64,000 nucleotides of DNA. It comes from Phoronis australis (Eukaryota; Phoronida; Phoronidae). Under the pieces are notes generated by a model that ran no database searches, was not told the DNA's origin, and worked only from the letters and a program-made list of their open reading frames with translations. Every line of letters starts with the position of its first letter. Position 1 is the stretch's first letter. The position numbers were made by a program, and so were the translations under genes. The DNA is taken from positions 324,300 to 388,299 of the forward strand of contig NMRA01000288.1 of NCBI GenBank assembly GCA_002633005.1, given 5' to 3'. Positions 12,801 through 24,453 of this stretch are shown piece by piece.

Positions 12801-15800
12801 AGAGGGGAGCACCAGGAGACAAAACAAGACACTGTGATATGGATAAGGCAGTGTACACCTACATCAGAAAGAAGTATGTTTTCCTACTACAACGCGAATC
12901 CCAAGTCATCTATTCTCAATCAACCTCCACGTGTTTATGGTATTTAAAACTTTGAAAGAACGACAAGAAAATTTCTTACACTGACAAGAATCATTATACA
13001 GCAAATGAGAATGGCGTACTCCTTACCAATCTGGTGAATTGAGTAGACACCATTCTTTTTATCTTGGAACTGGGATAGAATTTTCCTATAAGCAGCATCT
13101 TGTTTGCCATGGTTCCATCTCCAGCCTAAATCATAAGAATTCGGCTGACACTCGCCATCAATAAATAACAAAACAATACACTATAATGATCACATTCTGC
13201 ATGATAAACATCACGTCTTAACACAGTGCTGCACATTTATAAAGCCATTTGTGACTTTAAAATATATTAAGATTAAAAATGGTTGGACGAAAAGACAAAT
13301 AAAGATGATACATATGTATTTTTGACTTGAAACAGCTGGTACATTAAAAGTGGCTTGTTGAAATTCACTTAGTGGCAGTAGCAAAGTTATTTACAATACG
13401 TCATGAGTAAGTCCGTCGGTTTGACTGATGCAACATCTAGACTACAGATAACACATTACTGAAATAAATTGTTGGAGAGTTTGCTAGAGCACTGCTGTGA
13501 GTAATACTTTCTTTTTTGAAACAAGTCACATTTTGTACACTGATTAAGACTCTTAAAATGTTGAACCTATACACTGCAAAGACTTTGCCCATCAAGTTCC
13601 ACTTAGCATTTCTATGCAGCACGTATTTTTATTGTGATTAAATAATTAACTCTTTTCATATCGTTTTATGATAACTAATGATAAATCAGGTGGCTTCGTG
13701 GAAAAATCATTCAGCGACAGATTGAGCGATAAAAAGGACATATGAAACCCTCACCCCTTCCAAGGTGATTGAGAAGTAATGCATGTGCAAGCATCATCTG
13801 GCCACATCTTAGCATGCACCCCCACCCCGTGTCTGTCTGGGGACCAGTACCACCTGAAATAAAATGGCACATTTTACAAACTGAAACACTCATCACCAAA
13901 TCTTATTTATTTTCTGTGAATAAATTTCTCATACCTCATACAAAACCAAAATGTAATTCAGAAAAGAAAGGTATTAAAAAAACATATTGCAGTTGACAAA
14001 ATTAAATCTCATTTTTGTAGTCAAAAACAGAATATTTAACTAACATAAAATATTACATAATTTTGACCCCATTTCAGTTGTCAGCAGCCACTGAGTTCAA
14101 CATAAATTAATAAGGTGTCTACCTTCATGGATTTTTTCAAAAATGCAATATTCATATATTGTACAAATTTATATCTTTATTTTCCGATGCTCACCAAACA
14201 TTTCTTATATCGCATCACTAAATAATGCACAAAATGCTTGAGAAGTCTCCTATTGATTTCAATGTGACTGATCTTTATCAGCCATTTGATTGTTGACACT
14301 TTTAGCCGTTTTAAAAATTGTTAATCTTTTGTTAGTGCAAGGGTCGATTCCCATGAAATTTATCACACAATTATTTTATAGTCCTATGACCAAAGGAACT
14401 GAATCTCAGATTTTTTACACTACAGAGATATCAGCTGTCAAAAATGAAGACTTAATTAATACGATGTGTTAAAAAGGGACACTGTTCTTTACGGTTATTA
14501 CGTTATTGACAATGAGTCCGTATTTATCCAAATTTCTACAAACCTGTTAGTAAAAGTCTCTTTATTTTCTGAAATTATAAAATCTGAAAAATTTAATTTT
14601 TAACTTTTTACCAGTCTGTTATTAATGTCCTATATGCTCACTAACAGCATATCATTAACCGGACTCTGGGAATGACTCTTGCCATACACTGTGCGGACCT
14701 CCTTCTGATCTCTTTTCCTTCTCAGTCACCGACTGTGTAATTGTGTATACTTCTCATATGTGTTGTCTTTCAAAACTGATGGTGGCTTAGGTTCTAATCG
14801 AAATTTTGTTCATTCTGTATTTACGCAAATATTATAATTTTTAAAGTGTTAATCTTCATCTTTCTATTCATTTTAATTTTCTTAGGAGTGTTATTAATTC
14901 ATTAATTCAGTGCTGTGACCTCAGCCTGGTGTAACAACATAACAACTTCACGTTCATTTTAACAACACATACGGTAGGAAAACAGTCGTGGTGATTTACT
15001 AACCTATAGGTGAAAATCCTTTTCTGTACGTAAACCAAAGTCGAGTCAATATGTCCTTCCTGAGCTCAGCAATGTCTGAAACGAAAATTTTGTAAGTATA
15101 TTATCCATATTTAGCTGAAGAACAAAACATGAGGGACAGCTCACTCAGTTAATATCCTCCCAAGAGTTCATCATAGTCGGACTCGGTCATAAATTAAAAA
15201 CACAGTAATTGTATCTTTAATAGCATTTGAATGGCGTTGGCTGCACCAAGAAAGCACTGAATGATGATAAATCATACTCGGCTGCAGGTATTTACACAGG
15301 GGTTCTTGGATTGTGTGAAGAAACAAGCAATGGGATCTGGTCAAATTAATTTCCCAGTCACTCTCTTGTTACAGTATAAAGATCGGTTTAATAAATGTAC
15401 TATATACAAAATTAGTTACTTCTTCTTTCAATCAAAGAGAATTTTATGCTTCTGCAACCATTCTAAAAAAACAAGTGTTTCGCAACATCAAAAAATGATT
15501 TTGTATTTTTTAAAAAGTGCTCTAGAACCTACCCTTTTCATTTTTTGCGAGTAATATATATTTGAAACATATTATATTAAACAAGCTAAATAAAGTAATA
15601 AAAGGTTTGGTTTCGTTTTTGTTTTTTAACTCCTTTACTACTCAGGATTTTGAAAACAGACACTGAAGTGTCAGTAATTTTGGGTAGGCTCAGGCTCAAG
15701 CTAAATAGTACCATAAGTCAGTATAACTGATGGGCGGTGATTAGGCTGCAAGTAATTAAAGAATGCATATTAATTTCTTAACAAATCTGTGACAGTTGTC

Positions 15801-17729
15801 AAAAGGCCAATTTGTTTTCGTGATAATTGTTCCTGTCTTCATTTCACAACTTATCTAACCAATCACTGTGCTGACCATAGAGGGCACTGTAGGTATGTCC
15901 AAGGATGTGCACTGGCTCGCTCGTCTTCGGAAAGTCTTCATATTGGAGGGCGCCACTTTCATAGGTTGAAGTCGCTTGGAAGGCAGCTGCAATGAAAAGT
16001 TAAGCATCAGAATGCATGCAAGCCATGGGGATTGAAGGTGGAACAAACATGCATCTTTAATCAAAAACCAACTTTTGAATTAGACTACATGCTATCATAA
16101 AATTGTTCTCACCATGTTCCTGATTGAGATTGGAAATGATTCCCAGACTTGAGATGAACTGGTTGTTTGTCATTGCTTCAGTTCAGGCACATTACAGTGA
16201 CATCACAGGCTAAAAATGCATTTTGGAGATTTAACTGTTTGATGATACAATCTTCTCGTCCTTCATGAAGAATTTTGCACGTGGTTTTAATGCTTTTGTT
16301 ATCTATGACAGTTTTCGCTGAAACTAGATTACTTCCAAAACATTCTTTTCTAAATAAATGTTCTGGTACGTGAAACATTGATCAATGCGGTAATCTAGTG
16401 TTCCATCTTCTATCCATCATTTCGGGCAGCAGGATTCATGTTGATCAATCTGCTGTTTTCTAATGTTTCTGCAGGTTACAGTGACCTGTTACCATCTGCA
16501 TTATTGTCACCATTTGCAGTTGAGACCTGATCCGACTCAAAAGGCTGGGTGGTAAGATTGAGAGTTTCCTAGCTCATTACCTCTTTTGTTATTTTGCAGC
16601 CACTTTTGTTGGTCCACAATGTTTTCTATTGTTTCAATGACCATTCCCTAATATCTAAAACACAGGAGCCATAGGCCGGGGGACAAGTAATTTGGTTCAT
16701 GTCCTTGAAATCCAAGATTTGCATTATGCACCATTCCCCTGTACATTTAAAACCAAGAAATTTCCAACATCAGGATCTGATCAGATCAGGTTCAATTAAA
16801 CTTGACAAACAAGCCTATTGTGTTGGTACACAATGCTGTGGTTATTAGTAAGTGGGTCAGAACTTGCAAACAAAAGAATCAGCAGATGAAAGTTATGTCT
16901 AATCTCTCTGAAACTCAACCGTTTTTTCCTTATTTGAAGTTGGTTTTGGTATTTTATACAAAGCACATCATCTCCACAACATTTGTTGAATGTCATTTGG
17001 AAATGATATCTTTAAATATCAGTCATCATCAGGTGCACTGTTTACAATTATATAATTGCTGGATTACATGAGCTTATCAGATGAACACAGACAATGAGAG
17101 TGCTGGACTACGTAAACATTTGTTTGCCAACTTTCTCCCCATGATATCATTGTCAAACTGATAAAGACACAGCTGTAACCCCGAATCACAATGGTACAAT
17201 GCTTTCATAATTTTGGAACAAACGAGACACAAACGAATAAAATTTACCAGAAATAAAATCCAGTTAGCATCACTATAATTATATATCATGATTTTTCTGA
17301 CAAATGCACTCGGCATTTGAAGAAATGAAATCAGTGTCCGCTATTCGTAACTGGGCTTTGACAGTCAGAGTAAAAATTTTGGTTAAATTTACAGTTTAAA
17401 ACATATTACTCGACACTAAAGTGGTTAGACAATAAATTTGTGATTCAATAAAAGGCTTTAATTACCACTCTGAAATCGAGACTGTCCGCACACTAAGTAG
17501 GCTCCGATTTGGCTTCACTCATTGAAAACGCCGGAGCGGGAGGGTCGATTTCATATGGTCTCAAGCTTGCAAAGTCGATATGGCAAGGTCTTACTCATTA
17601 CCTGTTTCACCTATGGCCCGAGTGTCGTCTTCAACTCCATCTCCATAACTGTCTTTGTAATACTCGTCAAGCTCGCTCTCTAGGTATTCATAACTTACAA
17701 AATCACTACTACGGTATCCGCCATTGCAT
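6841..17729 (-). CDS. ATG4B: Cysteine protease ATG4 (ATG4A/B type)
   Basis: Cleaves and delipidates ATG8/LC3/GABARAP proteins in autophagy (cytosol, peptidase C54). Minus-strand coding exons: 17725-17602, 15986-15876, 15075-15004, 13853-13755, 13125-13027, 11552-11480, 11073-10994, 10420-10152, 9307-9229, 8314-8175, 7350-7188 and 6899-6841 (TGA). All junctions keep phase. Family landmarks in order: EDFPKTSEPVHILG, RLWFTYRKGF, the catalytic Cys in DTGWGCMLRCGQM (about residue 115), YSIHQI, GKSVGQWFGPNT, AMDNT, WRPLLLIIPLRLGL, the catalytic Asp-His in YLDPHTTQP (about residue 344), and GFFCKSESEF. The C-terminus DEDFVLV retains an LIR-like motif. Length is about 455 residues against about 393 in human ATG4B; the extra length is N-terminal and in the 269-base exon. 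The start is unresolved: the exon-1 frame has no ATG, and the only nearby ATG (17729) is one base out of frame. Confidence 0.95.
7560..8100. repeat. Degenerate dispersed/tandem repeat within an ATG4 intron
   Basis: Two diverged units of roughly 180 bases contain the recognisable string GAAATCCCC...GAGTTG.ACAGA. (about 7855-7890 and 8020-8055). The left edge (7566 onwards, GTAGGACC..., TTGGCCAACTTTGGAAC) has a relative at 63568-63660. It looks like an old dispersed repeat with internal duplication and no coding potential. Confidence 0.4.
10606..10925. mobile_element. MITE copy 2 of the 'GGTCT-CATAATATTCC' inverted-repeat family
   Basis: The left end (GTTGGATAGAAAATGAAAAT) pairs imperfectly with the right end (ATTTTCATTTTCAGCCAAC). 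Inside these, GGTCTCATAATATTCC pairs with GGAATATTATGGCAGCC. It is the clearest copy of the family seen also at 428-735 and 34596-34855. It sits in the ATG4 intron between the 80-base and 269-base exons. Confidence 0.65.
12160..12275. other. Assembly gap (116 N)
   Basis: A run of N in an ATG4 intron. The right side resumes directly inside a dispersed repeat, so the gap probably reflects repeat collapse. Confidence 0.99.
12276..12640. repeat. Dispersed repeat with two diverged units and a GGAC microsatellite tail
   Basis: Two units of about 145 bases each start with a CCACTAG-GGC core (12284 and 12429) and contain ACCAAATTTCATGAA. The second runs into GGACGCCGGACGCC and then about seven GGAC units (12557-12608), followed by ACATATAAATATGTGGGC. 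This composition, diverged head units plus a GGAC tail, is typical of an abundant dispersed repeat family in invertebrates. Confidence 0.7.
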
Positions 17730-17767
17730 ATATACTGTCAACTGATAAACGTCTTCCACTGATGACA

Positions 17768-17775
17768 TCACGTGG
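17768..17775. promoter_or_regulatory. E-box / CLEAR-like CACGTG upstream of ATG4
   Basis: The palindrome CACGTG (17769-17774, in ACATCACGTGGCGG) lies about 40 bases upstream of the first ATG of the ATG4 exon 1 region. MiT/TFE factors (TFEB, HLH-30, Mitf) bind such E-boxes in autophagy and lysosome gene promoters. The sequence match is plain; its use is inference. Confidence 0.4.
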
Positions 17776-19034
17776 CGGGAAACCAAAAAAATCATTAAAT
17801 TTTCTTTAAAATTCAAAATTCCTCAGTTATTTCCCAAAATAAGTGCTTGTTTAGTTAGATTTTGTGTTATGAAATTGTTATACAAAGTCTAAAGTGCAAA
17901 AATCCATTGTAGGGACCCTTTAACCATTACATGGATGTTTGACAGAATAACAGTCAATTTGTTTTGAATTCCCTTTACAAGCAGTTCCTCTCAAACTTTT
18001 AGTAATTGCACAAGCGTCATTTTTCAGTTGGTGGTATTTTTGCTGGGTATTGAATACGAATACCCACACCAACCACTATATGCTTTCATGCTGCTTATAT
18101 CAAAGTTCCTGTCATATTCCATACCACCATTTAGAATATATTTAGAATAAGGCATTCGAAATTTCTTTCAAATTTCATAAATTTTACTGACCAATCAGTT
18201 AGCATGCACAACAGTGGAAGTTCATTTCTAGCATGCTTACATATGTCAACACGACTCTTTGTTTTGCCTGATGTGACCACTGGCTAGGCAGTGCAGGGAC
18301 CTGCCTGGTCAATATGGAAGGACCCTCGGACTGACTCGGCCCTTGTAACTCACCAAGTGGTTCACTACGCATAAACACCTGTCATTGCTCCCAGTGGGGA
18401 GCTAGGAAGTTCATGTGTTATTATGAAACAAGTTTAACACTGTACCATCTAAAGATACTTCTTAAAGAGATAGATTGAACGCTAATTTGTTGTTGCTATG
18501 ACGTATGTACGTCTCGACTATAAATAAAGGTTACTTAAGAATCATAAATTTTTCTTATTTCATTAAGCAATTCGTATAAATTTCATATGAAAAACGTTCC
18601 CATTTCCCCACGGTTACTAAGTCACTATTACCGGACCATAGCATAGTCTCCAATCTGTGGCATGAGTTCAGTTTTAGTTTAACTTACAAGACTGATATGT
18701 ATTTAGCAGGTGACATAACAATTAGAATTGGTTGAAATCATCAAAACAGTCGTATCCTTCTAATTTTAACAGAAAAGAGTTCATGAAACAACTCAAAGAA
18801 AGACATATAGGATACCTCATGGCCTGGACTTGTGGGCACCCCAAAAATTAATTTGTAGTTCACTGTTATTGTTTCACCAAAGAGTTGAACTGTGTGATGT
18901 CCCATCATAGCTAGTCAATTCATAGGCTAAGAATATAGTGTACCTCTAGTTCTGCAAGGGAATATACCTTAAGTTCTTCAAGGGCATTCATTATACCATC
19001 ACAAGTAATGATTGTCCAAAGCACCAGAAATGTA

Positions 19035-19155
19035 TGGCACTGGTCGGATATAGCGGTCCCTGATTTAGAGAACCATCACTGAATAACGGGCCCATTATTT
19101 TGTGGATGAACTTATTGTTCTCTAAACGAGGGACCGCTATATCCAACCAGTGCCA
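19035..19155. mobile_element. Short MITE with about 38-base terminal inverted repeats
   Basis: TGGCACTGGTCGGATATAGC at the left is mirrored by GCTATATCCAACCAGTGCCA at the right. The arms continue inward (GGTCCCTGATTTAGAGAA against TTCTCTAAACGAGGGACC). Only about 45 bases separate the arms, so the whole element is almost a hairpin. The CACTG terminus resembles several cut-and-paste superfamilies; no clear target duplication was found. Confidence 0.75.
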
Positions 19156-19184
19156 AATATATGTGCTAGTACCAGGAATTTCCA

Positions 19185-19590
19185 TAGATAAGCCCATGGG
19201 CGTGTATTCAGAAAATGAAAATTTTGAAGCGTTTTAGCAATCACCAAATAAACGCCCAGGCGTTTACTATTCGGAAAAGGGGGCGTGTAAACGGCAAGCC
19301 ATACGTTTTGGTTGACTTGACACTCTTTTACATAAAACTGCGTTTTTAAATTTTTTGTTAATAAATCCATTGTTCGCCAATGCCTTGTTCGTTTTTTATA
19401 AATTATAAATGCTCCGCAAAACTGAATTTGTGACAAAAGTTGACGCTGACTGGGCTTTTAGGAGGAAAGTTTCCAAATAAACGTCCCACTGTCTGTACAC
19501 TTGACACCACAAGTGGTAACACCAAATAAACACCCATGGGCGTGTATTCAGCATAATTTTCCGAATAAACGCCCATGGGCGTTTCATCGG
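19185..19590. repeat. Cluster of palindromic ATAAACGCCCATGGGCGT motifs
   Basis: A perfect 18-base palindrome AAACGCCCATGGGCGTTT lies at 19565-19582. Close variants occur at about 19190 (GCCCATGGGCGTGTATTC), 19244 (AATAAACGCCCAGGCGTTTA), 19272 (GGCGTGTAAACG), 19474 and 19523 (AATAAACACCCATGGGCGTG). Orientation alternates and spacing is irregular. Whether this is a decayed transposon or a protein-binding cluster cannot be told. Confidence 0.6.
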
Positions 19591-20499
19591 GTGGGCTTAG
19601 TTTATCTACGGAAAACCCCGGCAGCGGTCTGGTGCTGAACGTTTTTCTGCAGTTTTTATCAAGGTGCATTACGAACTCATCAGTTTCTGATGGAATCTGT
19701 AGGCCTACTTGACATGAAAGAGCTTTCCCTGAAGTTGGCGAGTACTGACGTTAACTGCAAACAGGTACATTACGAGTTAGGGCTGACTCAGCTGATTTTT
19801 GAGCCAACAATGAACAAATCATTCGTCTTGACATTTGCTGCTCAACGCGTCAACGCCACAATAAGGACATAAAGACTTTCATTTTTAACAAGACATTGAC
19901 TTAAAACTGACTGTTTACGTGATAAACAGGTCTTCAGTGTAGACATATTGCATATTTTTTTAATTACCTGTGTAAAAGTCTTCCATATTCATGTTACAAA
20001 ATGCATTTACATTCATCATCTTTTTCCGTCATCACAACATTTCTGACGCGCATGTCCATTAGATTTATAAAACCGGGAATCCCATTGGGTAAGCGGCCCA
20101 TGTCCTAGAAAAATGGTTCAATCAACTTCGCGGTTTTCAAACAATGCGGAAGTCCTACATAGGTCACAGGCAGGTCATGATTAACACGAATGTAAACCGC
20201 GAATGTTTTCGAGAAATATTCCAAAGTTTTTTGGATTGTATGCGAGTAACAAACATTTGCTGAGAAGCAAACCGTTACTTACAGCTCTCAAGAGTATGTC
20301 AGGTTGGTAAAGCTTAAAATAATTAAAAATTGACCAAATGATGAGATGATTCTTAAAACTAAATTTCAATTTCCATTCCATTCGCCCATCCTCACGCTTC
20401 ACGGCCTCAATGTCATTGTAATTGATATTGTAAAACTGCTTCTTCTTCTTCCTATATACAACAAACGATCGTGATGTCGATCCTTGCTTGTTGACGCGT

Positions 20500-22400
20500 G
20501 TTAGTATAAAACTGATGTGTACGTAACTGTGAAAAAATAACAATAAAACAAAGTGCTGTTTAGAGCCAAGATAAAACAGGTTTTATTGGTGTTCGGGATG
20601 TGACCTGTGAATATTTCTATTGTTTCTGATGAGACGACGAATTGTGGGAGTCTATTCCAGAGTAAAATGGTAGATGGAAAGAAAGAGTTTGCGTAGTATG
20701 CAGCGCGGATGCCTGATCTCTCAAAGGTATGAGAGTGGGAGTTACGTGATCTGGAGGTATGCAGGAGTGGAAGGTATGAGTGAGGAATAGCAACCAGGTT
20801 ATGTACGGTCTTGTACAGAACGGACAGTTTGTTCTGAGCTCGTCTTTCCTGCAGGGTGGGCCATTTGAGAGTTGTGAGCATGAATAAAATGGAGGAGTAC
20901 CTTGAGTGGTCATTTAAAATGAACCTGGCTGCTCTACTCTGTATTTTTTCTATTTTTTCAATGTTTGTACGAGTGGATGGATCCCAGACGGAGGAGGAGT
21001 ATTTGAGTATTGGTCAAACAAGTGAAGTGTAGGCAAGGGCTTTTGTTTTTTGAGGAGCATATTTGAGATTTCGTTTAATGAAGCCTGGAATTTTGTTTGC
21101 CTTTGAGGTGATTGTGTCTATATGAGTGTTCCACGATAAATTATTGGTGAGAGTGACCCCGAGGTATGGGGCTTCATTATTGCATTTTAGTGAAGCGTTG
21201 TGTAGACTGTAATTGTATATGATGGGGGAACGTTTTCTGTGGATACGAAGAATATTGCATAGGATATAGTAAAGTTCATTTTCCAGGAGTTTTCTCAAGA
21301 GGCTAGGGAGTCTAAGTCTTGTTGAAAAATTTGGAAATCTTGGGGGAAGTAATGGGTCTATAGAGAATTGCATCATCAGAAAAGAGCCGGACATTTGAGA
21401 GAATGGTGTCAGAAGGTTGTTTATATAGATTGTGAAGATTGCAGGGCCAAGGACAGAGTCCTGGGGCACCCTTGATTGGACTGGGGAGGATCGCCATCAA
21501 TGACGACTTTATGTGTTCTATGAGATAGAAATGACTGTATCCAATTGTGGGTGAGACCCCTTATACCATAGTATCTGATCTTCTCCAAGAGCCTTAGATG
21601 GGATACCTTATCAAAGGATTTGGAGAAGTCCAGCACCACAGCGTCGGTTGGAGTGCCTGCCTCCATAATTTGGAGGAGGTCATCTACAAATGTGACAAGT
21701 TGTGTTTCACATGATCTATGGCTACAAAAACCATGCTGCCAGGTGAAAAGTATATTATTTGTGTCGAGATGAGGCATAATGTTACTGACAACTATGTGCT
21801 CCATAAGTTTGGAACATATGCATGTGAGTGATATTGTGCAGTAGTTGGAAGATGGGTGCTACGTTTGCAGTTGGCCATTCTGTTGGAACTGTAGATGTTT
21901 GATATAATTTGGTAAAGATTTCTTGGAGGAAAGGTGCAATTTCTTCTTCTGCACTACTTTAAGAATGTGAGGAGATATTTCGTCTGGTCCAGCGGCTTTG
22001 TGAGGATTGAGGTTTTGCAACATTTTTCGAGAAACCGTCGGTAGAGAAAGTTATATCATGCATGGAGTTGTAGGGGCTTGTGCCCATGACGGGTGTATCT
22101 GTACCATCGTCTTTTGTGAAGACCGAGGAAAAGTGTGTGTTCAATATTTCTGATTTTGTTTTTGGGTCACTGTGTAAGAAGCCATCTTTATTTAAAGGAG
22201 CAATATTTGGTGATTCTTTGTTGAGACTTTTGATGAAAGAGTAAAATCTTTGGATTATTACTTTGGGAAGGTGTAATTATGTTGTTGATGTAATTCCAGT
22301 AGGCTTTGCGGGTTTCTTGTTGGACTAGTTTCCTGAGATTTAGGAAGTTTTCTGTGTCAGTTTCATTTCCAGTAAGTTTTGAACAGCGAGCGTTTGTCTC
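20500..22400 (-). pseudogene. Decayed non-LTR retrotransposon (jockey/CR1-type LINE) reverse-transcriptase remnant
   Basis: Minus-strand fragments follow one another in the order of a LINE ORF2: the finger region with KAAGPDEIS-type text (about 22000), the palm motif VVLDFSKSFDKVSH (about 21640), the region C box QDSVLGPAIFTIYINNLL (about 21440), the catalytic box RLFSDDAILY (about 21370) in a different frame, then PYLGVTLTNNLSWNTHI (about 21150). The C-terminal tail has KWPTLQERRAQNKLS and FFPSTILLWNRLP (about 20690-20860). At least three frame changes and internal stops break it, so it is dead. The poly(A)-like 3' end is near 20530. The C-terminal tail is typical of LINEs common in lancelets, cnidarians and echinoderms. 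Confidence 0.85.
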
Positions 22401-22573
22401 TTTTTCTGAGGAGTTTTTTAATTTTCAGATTTATTCAAAGAATTCGATTTTTTGGTCTTGTAGTTTTGTGGGGGAGGAAGCGTTCAGTAGCATCAAGGCC
22501 ATGTGCTGCAAAGACGGACCACGTGTCATTTACGGAGGAGGAATTATGATCTTGTTTCAGGAATGTGCGTGAA

Positions 22574-22975
22574 GGAATCCTGCTTAATCTCAAGATCGCG
22601 TATGCGTGAACTTGGAAATGAATATTCTTTAAGGCAAAAAGGTGAAATTTTTGTTCGGTGAAAATAATTTTTGTAATTATTGGCCTCGCGATCAACCATT
22701 TTATCATTTACCGTAACTTGAGTCGCTGAACCAGAGGAATATTGTGAATGGCTAAATCGATTACTATGTGGTCATACTGATCGCCCGTAGTTGAAAAGGT
22801 TGGTTAAAATTGACATTATTTTATTCAAATGTAACTTGATTTAGTGAAATGCAAATTTTTATGAACATGAACGTGATTATTTTAGTAAACTTGTCAAGTT
22901 GCCTCGCATATTCCAAGTTCACGCGACACTCACTTCCACTTAATCTTGAGATTAAGCAGGATTCCAAGTTCACGT
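22574..22975. mobile_element. Inverted-repeat element with exact 23-base arms
   Basis: GGAATCCTGCTTAATCTCAAG (22574 on) is exactly mirrored at 22943-22965. A second inverted pair, GTGAACTTGGAA (about 22606) and TTCCAAGTTCAC (22910 and 22962), is nested around it. The roughly 345 bases between have no ORF. This is probably a small non-autonomous transposon inserted next to the LINE remnant. Confidence 0.55.
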
Positions 22976-24453
22976 ACAGCAAAACCACTGACACTGAATA
23001 ATTTAAAGATTGATCATACCGCAATATATAGATAGTGAGTACCGTCTCTAGCTGGCTCAGTAGAGACAGTGTAGCTCCTATAGGCGCTTCATACGCTGGA
23101 AGCTTTTCGGCGAATTATGCCTCACACTGACTAAAACATCAAAATCAACACCTTCCAACTCAAACAAATACTTCCGTTATCAAACTTTTGCTTCAAGCAG
23201 TTCTTCGTTCAGTTCCCAGCATTGCACGCGTCAGGTGGTATTACGCCATATCCCCAGGCGTGCACTAGTTGTCTGGCCAATTGGAGGGTTGGTGTAACCA
23301 TACAAGCAAATGTGATTGATGATTCTCTGCACTTTTTTGAACAAGAATGGTGATTCAATTCTTCCAGGGAAAAGGTGAAAAAACATTTCTTGAGTGCCTG
23401 CATATTCTGTATTATTAAAAAGAAGAACACTTTCTTGGAGTGAATGGATATTGTATCAATTACTGAGCAAGAGTCGTAAAGTGCCGTAGCCATGTTCTAA
23501 ATTTTTGAAAAGGGCAAGTATGAATTTACGGTAATTTTCCACTTATTTCGTATACTTGTCTCATTTCACCCACCCAAAATTACTTAGAAAAAAATTTGCC
23601 CCTCACTTCTTTTGCACAAATCTTATTAGACTTGAGAATTTTTTATCTCACCTAATTCCCCCACAGTTTTGCATTTTGGAAAATACTAAAGCAAATCCAC
23701 ATCATTAATCCTAGTAAAACACACCTCTTTAATTGTGTTAACAATGTCTGAATATTGTATGTTCTCTACGTAGTTCAGCATTCACATTAATTTTGATATC
23801 TCATGCTGTTGTAAGCACAAGGTAAAGAATTACCTAAAAGTGTGTAACTGCGAGAAGTATGCACTCAACAAAGTTTCTCACCAATGATGGGATAAAGTAC
23901 TTTTATATTAAAACTGAAATAAACTGCTTTTGTGTAAGAACAGGATATACCGGTAATAACTTAATCACTGTTAATTGGATTGTGTGGGCAAACCTAGGCG
24001 CCATTTAATTACATTTGCAAACGGCAAGTGGCGATGCTTTTTTACAAACTCAGTTAATTTCGTACACCCGCCAATTACAGTCTGTATACCGATACAGTTG
24101 CTTTATTTGGCTCACCTCAACTATCAGGAAAATCTATATGTATTAATTTGTGCCACTGTAAGTTGGAGACTTTCTGTGCTCTTTTTAACATATACTTGGA
24201 TAGGGGAAAGGGGGCCACCCTCATTGTAAATATCACATTAATAATAAAATAATAATAAATAAATAAATAAGATAGGGTAATTCAATTGTCTCTTCATTGC
24301 CATTTCGGTTATTGTATGTGGACAAATAATATAATGTTAATCTTGTTTCTTTTCAGTTTAGAGTTTTTGAGACTGTTTTCACCTTTTAACTGCTTTGAAT
24401 TCACTGACTGGTTGCTGTGGTGTCTAATGCTTTGTCCCGCTTTTGGCTCATAG

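Larger units (their letters stand above)
17800..20500. other. Intergenic region between ATG4 and the nitrobindin-like gene, repeat-bearing
   Basis: No coding exon is recognised. The region holds a MITE at 19035-19155, a cluster of palindromic AAACGCCCATGGGCGTTT-like motifs at 19185-19590, and a short piece (about 18705-18765) that recurs near 49738-49812. The missing 5' exon or exons of the nitrobindin-like gene may lie here or at 22.7-24.4 kb. Confidence 0.5.

Noticed and set aside
19690-19872. Plus-strand 60-codon frame as the missing nitrobindin 5' exon
   Set aside because: Ends at a stop without a usable donor in phase, and shows no THAP or nitrobindin features.
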